From an uncultured Oscillospiraceae bacterium (lineage in GTDB: Bacteria; Bacillota; Clostridia; Oscillospirales; Oscillospiraceae), in NCBI GenBank assembly GCA_947627735.1, contig CANQXG010000010.1, forward strand, positions 1 to 64,000: a stretch of DNA of 64,000 nt. The letters run 5' to 3'. Positions 56,002-64,000 of this stretch are shown piece by piece (the stretch's first letter is position 1; every line of letters starts with the position of its first letter). Under the pieces are notes generated by a model that saw nothing but the letters and a program-made list of their open reading frames with translations, had not been told where the DNA came from and searched no databases. The position numbers and the translations under genes were made by a program.

Positions 56002-56634
56002 ATGAGCAAAAACAAGCGCGCCGGCAATGCCAGGCCGGACGTGGAAAAACAGACCGATTACTACAAACTGAAGACCAAGGCGGTCCGGGACCTGGTGGAC
56101 GCCGACGAGTCCAACTCCCCTCCCGTGTCGGAGGAGGAGCTGCGGCAGTATCACTCCGGGCCGAAGATGAAGATCGCCGACTGGGTGAAGATCCTGTTCA
56201 TCAAGGCCTGGTTCGCCGGGGCGGTGTGCTTCTTCTTCATGTGGGGCCTGGGACCCTATCTGGCCGACCAGCTGGACAGCCTGTTCGTCACCGGCATGGC
56301 CCTGGGCATCGTCACGGACCTGCTGACCAACAACGTCCTCCGGTTTCTGGAAAAGACCCCCGGCGCCAACGACCGGTGGATGATGTGGCCCCGGAAGGGC
56401 TTCGTCAGCTTCCCGCTGAACATCCTGCACGGATACGCGGTGCTGTTTTTCGTCTTTGTGCTCTATAACCTTATCAATCTCGCCATCATCAGCGTCACAG
56501 GCGCATCGGATACGGTGCCCCTGGGCGTGGAGCCTGTGCTGTTCGGCGTGTTCTGCATGGGCTTTGACATGCTGCTGGTCCAGATCAAGAAGATCGCCGC
56601 CGACGCCTTCCGCCGGGGACCGTCCGGCAAGTGA
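56002..56634 (+). CDS. Small membrane protein M4 of the pectin ABC operon
   Basis: 210 residues from MSKNKRAGNARPDVEKQTDY. It has a long charged N-terminus (about 65 residues) and then hydrophobic segments near 68-88, 92-112, 140-160 and 175-195. Not recognised. The gene is 90 bases after M3 and nine bases before the polygalacturonase. It is the last of the membrane proteins. The charged N-terminus could interact with cytoplasmic enzymes (inference). Confidence 0.6.
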   Translation: MSKNKRAGNARPDVEKQTDYYKLKTKAVRDLVDADESNSPPVSEEELRQYHSGPKMKIADWVKILFIKAWFAGAVCFFFMWGLGPYLADQLDSLFVTGMALGIVTDLLTNNVLRFLEKTPGANDRWMMWPRKGFVSFPLNILHGYAVLFFVFVLYNLINLAIISVTGASDTVPLGVEPVLFGVFCMGFDMLLVQIKKIAADAFRRGPSGK

Positions 56635-56643
56635 GGTACAGCG

Positions 56644-58212
56644 ATGGTAAAGCTTCTTTACTGCGGCAGCAGCTCTGCCTGCTTTGAACTGGACAATACC
56701 TCCCCCTTTTACGCCCCGGCGGCCTATACCGTCCTTCTGGACGGGGAGAGCCGGCTGGTGGGGGAGAACAACGTCTTTTCCCTATTCGGCCTTGCCCCCG
56801 ACCGCAGCTATGCGCTGACTGTGCGCTATGCCGGCGGGGAGGAGGATGAACTCACTTTCCGGACCCGGACTGAGACCTGCTGCGTCAGCGTGATGGACTT
56901 CGGCGCGGCGGGGGACGGCGTCCGGGAGGACACCGGCGCCATCCAGGCGGCCATCAACTTCCTGCCGGAGGGGGGACGGCTGCTGTTCCCCGCCGGTACA
57001 TACCTGAGCCTGCCCCTGTCCCTGCGCAGCCATATCACCCTGGAGTTTGCCGCCGGCGCGGTGTTGCTGGGCAGCACGGACCGGGCGCGCTACCCCATCA
57101 TCAGGGGCGCCGCCGCCGATCCCGCCGGGGAGGGGGAGCTGCCCCTGGCCGGCTTCGAGGGCCTGGAAAAGGACTGCTACCAGTCCCTGCTCCAGGGCTC
57201 CTATGCGGAGGACGTGACCGTCGTCGGTCCCGGCCGCATCGACGGGAACGGCCAGAACGGCGACTGGTGGCAGGACTTCGAATCCTTCCCGGCTGCCCGG
57301 CCGCGGGTGATCTTCCTCAACCGGTGCCGGGACGTGATGCTCCACGGCGTCACCGTGGCCAACGGCCCCAGCTGGCACGTGCACCCGTTTTACTGCGAAA
57401 ACGTGCAGGTGCTGAACTGCGCCGTCACCGCCCCCAAGGACAGCCCCAACACCGACGCGGTGAACCCCGAGAGCTGCGACCGGGTGCAGATCATCGGCTG
57501 CCGCTTCTCCGTGGGGGACGACTGCATCGCCATCAAGGCCGGCAAGATCGAGCTGGCCAGAAAGTATAAGACCCCGGCGGACCGGCACACCATCCGCAAC
57601 TGCCTGATGGAGTTCGGCCACGGGGCCGTCACCCTGGGAAGCGAGCTGGCCGCCGGCATCCGGCGCCTGGCGGTGACCCAGTGCTATTTCCGGGCCACGG
57701 ACCGGGGCCTGCGGATCAAATCCCGGCGGGGCCGGGGCAAAGACAGCGTCATCGACGACGTGGTCTTTGACAACATCCGCATGGACCGGGTGCTGACCCC
57801 CATCGTTATCAATCTCTGGTATAACTGCTGCGACCCGGACCGGTACTCGGAGTACGTCTGGAGCCGGGAGAAGCTGCCGGTGGACGACCGGACCCCCCGC
57901 ATGGGCCGGTTCACGTTCCGCAACATGGAGTGCACCGGCGCGGAGGTGGCCGCCTGCTACATCGACGGGCTGACCGAGAGTCCCATCGAGGAGGTGGACC
58001 TGGAGAACTTCTCCGTTACCTTCGCCGAGGACGCCCGGCCCGCTGTGCCCGCCATGCAGAACTTCGCCCAGGAGCGCTGCCGGCTGGGGCTGTATCTGGA
58101 CAATGTCCGGCTGATACGGCTGAAAAACGTCACCGTCCGGGGCGCCGTGGGCGGCGGCCTGGCGGCGGACCACTTCGAGCACATCGAAAAGGACGGGTTC
58201 ACGGAACTGTGA
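56644..58212 (+). CDS. GH28 polygalacturonase-family enzyme
   Basis: 522 residues with no signal peptide. An N-terminal Fn3/Ig-like part (about 1-75) is followed by the right-handed beta-helix. The GH28 catalytic residues are NTDAV (Asp271), GDDC (Asp292 and Asp293), GHG at 325-327 and RIK at 357-359. It hydrolyses galacturonan or rhamnogalacturonan from the inside or end. As a cytoplasmic member it likely acts on imported oligomers. It is ten bases after M4 and 34 before the GH105 gene, suggesting one operon. Confidence 0.92.
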   Translation: MVKLLYCGSSSACFELDNTSPFYAPAAYTVLLDGESRLVGENNVFSLFGLAPDRSYALTVRYAGGEEDELTFRTRTETCCVSVMDFGAAGDGVREDTGAIQAAINFLPEGGRLLFPAGTYLSLPLSLRSHITLEFAAGAVLLGSTDRARYPIIRGAAADPAGEGELPLAGFEGLEKDCYQSLLQGSYAEDVTVVGPGRIDGNGQNGDWWQDFESFPAARPRVIFLNRCRDVMLHGVTVANGPSWHVHPFYCENVQVLNCAVTAPKDSPNTDAVNPESCDRVQIIGCRFSVGDDCIAIKAGKIELARKYKTPADRHTIRNCLMEFGHGAVTLGSELAAGIRRLAVTQCYFRATDRGLRIKSRRGRGKDSVIDDVVFDNIRMDRVLTPIVINLWYNCCDPDRYSEYVWSREKLPVDDRTPRMGRFTFRNMECTGAEVAACYIDGLTESPIEEVDLENFSVTFAEDARPAVPAMQNFAQERCRLGLYLDNVRLIRLKNVTVRGAVGGGLAADHFEHIEKDGFTEL

Positions 58213-58246
58213 CGCGGCGCCGCCGCGGGAAGGATGGAGGCGGAAG

Positions 58247-59377
58247 ATGGATTATTCAAAGATCGACGCCTATGTGCTGCAGCTGGTGGAGCAGTCCACC
58301 CCCGAGCGCACGGCGTGGAACATGGAGAAGATCCGGGAGGGGAAGAAGGCCTCCTGGAACTACATCGACGGGTGCATGCTCACCGCTCTGATGGAGATGA
58401 GCCGCATCACTGGCGACGACCGCTATGCCGATTTCGCCGGGAAGGTGGCGGACCACTTCCTGGAGCCGGACGGCTCCATCCGCACCTTCAAGCCGGACGA
58501 CCACAACCTGGACGACATCAACGAGGGCCGGGTGCTGTTTGCCCTGTATGACCGCACGGGGGACGAGAAATACCGCCGGGCCGCCGATTGGCTGGCGGCG
58601 CGGGTGGCGGATCAGCCCCGCACAGCGGAGGGCAACTTCTGGCACAAGGCCATCTATCCCAACCAGGTCTGGCTGGACGGGCTGTACATGGCCCAGCCCT
58701 TCCGGGCGCTGTATGAGAAATACTTCGGCGCCGGGGATTACTCCGACATCGTCCGGCAGATCCGCACCGTGCGGGAGCGGATGCGCTCGGAGGAGAAGGG
58801 CCTATACTACCACGGCTATGACGCCTCCCGGACGGCCTTCTGGGCCGACCCGGTCACCGGCTGCTCGAAGAACTTCTGGCTCCGGTCCCTGGGGTGGTTC
58901 GCCGTGGCCCTGGCGGACCTGCTGGAGATCCTGCCGGCGGGGGCCGAGCGGGACGAGCTGGCGGAGATATTCCGGGACCTGATGGCGTCCATAGATCAGT
59001 ACGCCGACGGTCAGACCGGCCTTTACTGGCAGGTGCCCGACCAGCCCGGCCGGGAGGGCAACTACCTGGAGACCAGCGGCAGCGCCATGATGGCCTACGC
59101 CATGCTCAAGGGCGCACGGCTGGGGATGCTGGACAAGGAATATGCCGCCAAAGGTCACAGGACCTTCGACGGCATCATGGAGAAGTATCTGACCTTCACC
59201 CCCGAGGGGCTGGATCTGGGCGGCATCTGCCTGGTGGCGGGGCTTGGCCCGGAGACGAACCGGCGGCGGGACGGGTCGTATGAGTACTACATCTCCGAGC
59301 CGGTGGTGGCCAACGACGCCAAGGGGGTGGCCCCCTTCGTGCTGGCCTACACGGAGGTAAAGCGGCTCACAGCATAG
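58247..59377 (+). CDS. GH105 unsaturated glucuronyl/rhamnogalacturonyl hydrolase
   Basis: 376 residues forming an (alpha/alpha)6 barrel. The catalytic Asp144 is in QVWLDGLYM, and KNFWLRSLGWFAVALADLLE follows. GH105 enzymes (YteR/YesR) remove the 4,5-unsaturated sugar left by lyases, delivering it to the KduI route. No signal peptide. The coding end overlaps the convergent AraC gene by 11 bases. Last gene of the transporter-GH28-GH105 operon. Confidence 0.92.
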   Translation: MDYSKIDAYVLQLVEQSTPERTAWNMEKIREGKKASWNYIDGCMLTALMEMSRITGDDRYADFAGKVADHFLEPDGSIRTFKPDDHNLDDINEGRVLFALYDRTGDEKYRRAADWLAARVADQPRTAEGNFWHKAIYPNQVWLDGLYMAQPFRALYEKYFGAGDYSDIVRQIRTVRERMRSEEKGLYYHGYDASRTAFWADPVTGCSKNFWLRSLGWFAVALADLLEILPAGAERDELAEIFRDLMASIDQYADGQTGLYWQVPDQPGREGNYLETSGSAMMAYAMLKGARLGMLDKEYAAKGHRTFDGIMEKYLTFTPEGLDLGGICLVAGLGPETNRRRDGSYEYYISEPVVANDAKGVAPFVLAYTEVKRLTA

Positions 59378-60143
59378 TCTTCATGCTGTCGCTGTCGGTG
59401 ATGCGGCCGCTGTCCTCGGGCATGTAGTCCCGGGGGGAAACGCCGAACTTCTTGCGGAACTGCCGGGAGAAGTACAGCGGGTCGCTGAAGCCGCACAGCT
59501 GGGCGGTCTCGGAGATGTTGCCCCGGCCGTACATCACGGCAAGGATGCTGGCGGCGTTCTCCAGGCGGCGGTTTTTCAGATACTGCAGCGGGGTCATGCC
59601 CGTCTCCCGCTTGAACAGCCGGGTCAGGTACTCGGTGCTGAAGGGCAGGCCGGCCAGATAGCCGTGCAGGTCGTAATTGCAGTCCTGGTAATTCTGCAGG
59701 ATGTGGTTTTCGATCTGCAGCACCACGTCGCTGTAGGTGGCCGACGGCTGGGCGACCTTCAGGAAGGCGGCGATGAGCTGGCAGTAAAAGGGCAGCAGAA
59801 AAGCGCTGCTGTCGGAGTTGCTGGAGTAGTAATAAAACGCCGCGCCGAAGGCGTCCCGGAGAAAGCCGTTCTGGTCCGCCTGGACGATCAGCGGCTCCGT
59901 CACCTGCAGCGGCGCCTCCGAGAGATTGATGTGGATGTTCGTGAAGCCCTCGCTGCTGCGATTGGAGTGGGGCAGATGGGGCGGGATGATGGCCACGTCG
60001 TTCTCCGAGTAGGTGAGCGTCCTGTCGTCGAAGATGAGCTGGCCGCTGCCGCTGGTGCAGAATATCAGCTCCCAGCTGGCGTGCATGTGCCGGGACACGC
60101 CGGTGATGAGAGGGTGTTTTCCCACGTAGATGATCTTTTGCAT
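59367..60143 (-). CDS. AraC-family transcriptional regulator
   Basis: 258 residues. The N-terminal cupin (HASWELIFCTSGSGQLIFDD, about 20-100) senses sugar. The C-terminal pair of helix-turn-helix units contains STEYLTRLFKRETGMTPLQY and SDPLYFSRQFRKKFGVSPRD. It is divergent from the second msmX and convergent with GH105, at the centre of the pectin locus, so it is the likely local regulator. Candidate sites are the repeats in 60144-60286 and 47976-48021; binding is not shown. Confidence 0.92.
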   Translation of the reverse strand: MQKIIYVGKHPLITGVSRHMHASWELIFCTSGSGQLIFDDRTLTYSENDVAIIPPHLPHSNRSSEGFTNIHINLSEAPLQVTEPLIVQADQNGFLRDAFGAAFYYYSSNSDSSAFLLPFYCQLIAAFLKVAQPSATYSDVVLQIENHILQNYQDCNYDLHGYLAGLPFSTEYLTRLFKRETGMTPLQYLKNRRLENAASILAVMYGRGNISETAQLCGFSDPLYFSRQFRKKFGVSPRDYMPEDSGRITDSDSMKTML

Positions 60144-60286
60144 GGCTCCGTCGCTCCGTTTCTGTCGTTTGATAACAAGCCCATTTTAACAAACCAAGTC
60201 GATTTTGTCCATACGGATAATTTACGATAGACCCTTTGCGCTTCGCCCTGTCCCAGGAAAAAATCATGTGTAAGGAGACAAAGATT

Positions 60287-61366
<1,080 letters not shown>

Positions 61367-61378
61367 GGAGGCAAATCT

Positions 61379-62221
61379 ATGGATATCCGCTATTCCGCCA
61401 GCCCCAACGACGTCAAGCGCTATACCACCGAGGAGCTGCGCAGGGAATTTCTCATCACCGACCTCTATGTCCCGGACACGGTCCAGGCCACCTACTCCCA
61501 CGTGGACCGGATGGTGGTCATGGGCATCATGCCCGTGCACGAGGAGGTGCCCATCGACAAGGGCATCGACGTCTGGGCCAACTTCGGTACTAACTTTTTC
61601 CTGGAGCGCCGGGAGGCGGGCGTGTTCAACCTGGGCGGCAAAGGCCACATCGTCGTGGACGGGGAGCGCTACGACCTGGGCTATGAGGACTGCCTGTATA
61701 TCACCAAGGGCGCCAAGAACGTGACCTTCGGCAGCGAGGATGCCGCGGCCCCGGCCAAGTTCTACCTGGCTTCCACCCCGGCCCATACCTCCTATAAGAC
61801 CACGTTCCTGTCCTTTGAAAACGCCAACCACCGCCCCTGCGGCGAGGCGGAGAACGCCAACAAGCGGGTCATCAACCAGTTCATCCACCCGGATGTGCTC
61901 CAGACCTGCCAGCTGTCCATGGGTCTGACCCAGCTGGCCCCCGGCAGCGTGTGGAACACCATGCCCAGCCACACCCATGAGCGGCGCATGGAGGTGTACA
62001 CCTACTTCGAGATCCCCCAGGACCAGGTGGTCATGCACTTCATGGGCCAGCCGCAGCAGACCCGCCACATCGTCATGCAGAACTTCGACGCCGTCATCAG
62101 CCCCTCCTGGTCCATCCACAGCGGCTGCGGCACCTCCAGCTACACCTTTATCTGGGCCATGGGCGGCGAGAACCAGGCCTTTGACGACATGGACACCATC
62201 GTGTCCACCCAGCTGCGCTGA
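61379..62221 (+). CDS. kduI: 5-keto-4-deoxyuronate isomerase
   Basis: 280 residues. Converts 5-keto-4-deoxyuronate, the ring-opened unsaturated uronate, to 2,5-diketo-3-deoxygluconate. The metal site is HTHERRMEVYTYFE, with His198, His200 and Glu205; the later SPSWSIHSGCGTSSYTFIW is also conserved. Cytoplasmic, cupin-fold. It links GH105 to KduD and so to central metabolism. AGGAGG upstream. Neither a kdgK nor a kdgA gene is in the window. Confidence 0.95.
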   Translation: MDIRYSASPNDVKRYTTEELRREFLITDLYVPDTVQATYSHVDRMVVMGIMPVHEEVPIDKGIDVWANFGTNFFLERREAGVFNLGGKGHIVVDGERYDLGYEDCLYITKGAKNVTFGSEDAAAPAKFYLASTPAHTSYKTTFLSFENANHRPCGEAENANKRVINQFIHPDVLQTCQLSMGLTQLAPGSVWNTMPSHTHERRMEVYTYFEIPQDQVVMHFMGQPQQTRHIVMQNFDAVISPSWSIHSGCGTSSYTFIWAMGGENQAFDDMDTIVSTQLR

Positions 62222-62242
62222 GCGCGGGGAAGGAGAAGCACT

Positions 62243-63043
62243 ATGGATATCGCGAAGAAATTTTCCCTGGAGGGCAAGGTGGCCCTGGTCACCGGCGCCG
62301 CCTACGGCATCGGCTTCGCCATCGCCGAGGCCCTGGCCGGCGCGGGGGCGAAGATCGTCTTTAACTGCCGCAGCCAGAAGAACCTAGACCAGGCCCTGGC
62401 CGATTACGCCGCCAAGGGCATCGACGCCCGGGGCTACATCGCCGACGTTACCGACGAGAGTCAGGTTACCGACCTGGTGGCCAAGATCGAGGCCGATCTG
62501 GGCGGCGTGGACATCCTGGTGAACAACGCCGGGATCATCAAGCGCATCCCCATGCTGGAGATGAGCGCCGAGGACTTCCGCCAGGTGGTGGACATCGACC
62601 TGACCGGCCCGTTCATCTGCGCCAAGGCCGTGATCCCCGGCATGATAAAAAAGGGCCACGGGAAGATCATCAACATCTGCTCCATGATGAGCGAGCTGGG
62701 CCGGGAGACCGTGTCCGCTTACGCCGCCGCCAAGGGCGGGCTGAAGATGCTCACCAGGAACATCTGCTCCGAGTACGGCGAGGCCAACATCCAGTGCAAC
62801 GGCATCGGCCCCGGCTATATCGCCACGCCCCAGACCGAGCCGCTGCGCCAGCGCCAGCCGGACGGCAGCCGCCATCCCTTCGACCAGTTCATCATCGCCA
62901 AGACCCCGGCGGGCCGCTGGGGCACGGCGGAGGACTTGATGGGGCCGGCGGTGTTCCTGGCCTCCGAGGCGTCCGATTTCGTCAACGGCCACATCCTGTA
63001 CGTGGACGGCGGCATCCTGGCCTACATCGGCAAGCAGCCCTGA
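62243..63043 (+). CDS. kduD: 2-dehydro-3-deoxy-D-gluconate 5-dehydrogenase
   Basis: 266 residues of short-chain dehydrogenase fold. Cofactor motif TGAAYGIG (17-24), NNAG (94-97), Ser147, Tyr160 and Lys164 in SAYAAAKGG. Reduces 2,5-diketo-3-deoxygluconate to 2-keto-3-deoxygluconate with NADH. Directly follows kduI by 21 bases. Its stop overlaps the esterase start by one base (TGATG). Confidence 0.94.
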   Translation: MDIAKKFSLEGKVALVTGAAYGIGFAIAEALAGAGAKIVFNCRSQKNLDQALADYAAKGIDARGYIADVTDESQVTDLVAKIEADLGGVDILVNNAGIIKRIPMLEMSAEDFRQVVDIDLTGPFICAKAVIPGMIKKGHGKIINICSMMSELGRETVSAYAAAKGGLKMLTRNICSEYGEANIQCNGIGPGYIATPQTEPLRQRQPDGSRHPFDQFIIAKTPAGRWGTAEDLMGPAVFLASEASDFVNGHILYVDGGILAYIGKQP

Positions 63044-63822
63044 TGCAGACCGTCGCCTTCATGGCCCAGGACGGCCGGGTGAAAGGCTATATCCAGGAGG
63101 ACTATCCCACCCTGGCGGCCCATAAGGTCCGCCCGGCGCTGGTCATCTGTCCCGGGGGCGCGTACCGCTGGTGCTCCCCCCGGGAGGAGGACCCGGCCGC
63201 GCTGCCGTTTTTGACAAGGGGCTACCAGGTATTCATATTGGAATACTCCTGCGCCGAGAGGGCGGGAGGATACAGACCGCTGGGCGAGCTGGCGGAGACG
63301 GTGCGCCGTCTGCGGGAAAACTGTGAGCAATGGCACATCGATCCGGACAGGATCGCGGTGCTGGGCTTTTCCGCGGGCGGCCATTTGGCTGCCAGCCTGG
63401 GAGCGCTGTGGAATGACCCGGAGCTGGCGCTGCCGGAGGGCTGCAGGCCGGATGCGGTGGCGCTGTGCTACCCGGTGATCAGCACCAGGGAATACGCCCA
63501 TGAGGAGTCCGCCTACTGGGTCTCCGGCGGGGACGAGCAGGTGCGGGAGAAGCTGCACCTGCCCGACCGGGTGACCGGGGATTTCCCGCCCACGTTCCTG
63601 TGGCACGGGGGCCGGGATGAGAGCGTGCCGCCGGAAAACAGCCTGATGCTGGCCTGTGCGCTGCGCCGGCAGCATGTGCCGCTGGAGTTTCATCTGTTCT
63701 CCGACGGTGCCCACGGCATATCCATGTGCACCCGGGAGGTGGAAACGCCCGACAAGGCGTGCCGGCCCTGGGTGGAGCTGTGCATGGCGTGGATGGACCG
63801 GCAGTTCGGCTTTGAGCCCTGA
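63043..63822 (+). CDS. Alpha/beta-hydrolase, probable sugar acetylesterase
   Basis: 259 residues. CPGGAYRWCS forms the oxyanion segment, the nucleophile Ser110 is in GFSAGGH, Asp is in GGRDESVP, and His is in SDGAHGIS. This is the small cytoplasmic lipase/acetylesterase pattern. In a pectin locus it likely removes acetyl groups from oligogalacturonate, complementing the CE8 esterase, but no direct specificity motif is seen. The start is coupled to kduD by a one-base overlap; earlier in-frame codons are kduD in another frame. Confidence 0.82.
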   Translation: MQTVAFMAQDGRVKGYIQEDYPTLAAHKVRPALVICPGGAYRWCSPREEDPAALPFLTRGYQVFILEYSCAERAGGYRPLGELAETVRRLRENCEQWHIDPDRIAVLGFSAGGHLAASLGALWNDPELALPEGCRPDAVALCYPVISTREYAHEESAYWVSGGDEQVREKLHLPDRVTGDFPPTFLWHGGRDESVPPENSLMLACALRRQHVPLEFHLFSDGAHGISMCTREVETPDKACRPWVELCMAWMDRQFGFEP

Positions 63823-63865
63823 CGAGGGGACAGCGCCGCCGCAGGGCGGCAGGGAGGAGCATCTT

Positions 63866-64000
63866 ATGCAGTTAGGCATCCGTCTGCACGACGTGAACAC
63901 CGGCCTGGGGCCGGACAGCCAGACCATGCAGGCCCGGGCGGCCAAGGCCCGGGAGGAGGGATTCTCCTGCGTCCACCTGGCCTTCGCCAAGGTGATGCCG
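63866..64000 (+). CDS. Start of a sugar phosphate isomerase/epimerase-like protein (cut by window end)
   Basis: Only 45 codons are present: MQLGIRLHDVNTGLGPDSQT and onward to HLAFAKVMP. The opening GIRLHD and the EEGFSCVHLAF segment fit a TIM-barrel xylose isomerase-like family. GGGAGGAGC lies upstream of the ATG. It is 43 bases after the esterase and probably in the same operon, so it may process a monosaccharide from pectin side chains. The C-terminus is beyond the window. Confidence 0.6.
   Translation, partial: MQLGIRLHDVNTGLGPDSQTMQARAAKAREEGFSCVHLAFAKVMP

Overview
The window is high-GC DNA of a Gram-positive anaerobe, most likely a gut Clostridia of the Oscillospiraceae type (Flavonifractor/Oscillibacter-like). 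This is inferred from the gene families: lipobox lipoproteins with GC-rich codons, LplABC/MsmX-type sugar import, Rrf2-NifS-NifU-MnmA clustering, two-subunit Fe-S fumarase, and sigma-A-like TTGACA/TATAAT promoters. No rRNA, tRNA, CRISPR array or insertion sequence was seen, and no gene-free stretch exceeds 300 bases.

Layout. 104-3312 (-): nadE, two fumarase subunits and malic enzyme as one operon. 3447-21949 (+): the most unusual region. Seven paralogous lipoproteins, all with CQATPE after the lipobox, surround an OmpR-type response regulator/kinase pair. They continue into a six-gene chain: two ABC-2 permeases, an ATPase, an ATPase-like protein with ruined nucleotide-binding motifs, a signal-peptide/Pro-Ser-linker/Ig-like/membrane-anchored protein and an FtsX-like permease. 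The lipoproteins form two subfamilies (A: 3 genes, B: 4 genes), each with its own promoter built on an 11-bp-phased direct repeat. The regulator operon carries the B type. 22011-28233 (-): pyrG-glmS-purB-purA. 28476-32522 (+): a NahK-like sugar kinase and an MBOAT/DHHW surface O-acylation pair. 32594-34353 (+): an ABC exporter behind what looks like an erm/cat-type translational attenuator with an 8-residue leader peptide. 34520-39552 (+): NifS, NifU, MnmA, an HD protein, an Rrf2 regulator and CysK. A possible 24-residue membrane peptide lies on the minus strand, and a B-type regulator box sits in front of it. 39617-45540 (-): an aminotransferase, a choline-type BCCT transporter, LicC, a wHTH-NTP transferase-choline kinase fusion and a low-molecular-weight phosphatase.

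45636-64000 is a pectin utilisation locus: GH4 alpha-galacturonidase, CE8 pectinesterase, an LplB/LplC/binding-protein/MsmX importer with five additional small membrane proteins, GH28, GH105, an AraC regulator, a second MsmX, KduI, KduD, an esterase and a truncated isomerase-like gene. The degradative enzymes have no signal peptides. The inferred strategy is therefore uptake of pectic oligosaccharides followed by cytoplasmic breakdown.

All functional calls rest on motifs and context read by eye; no database search was run.
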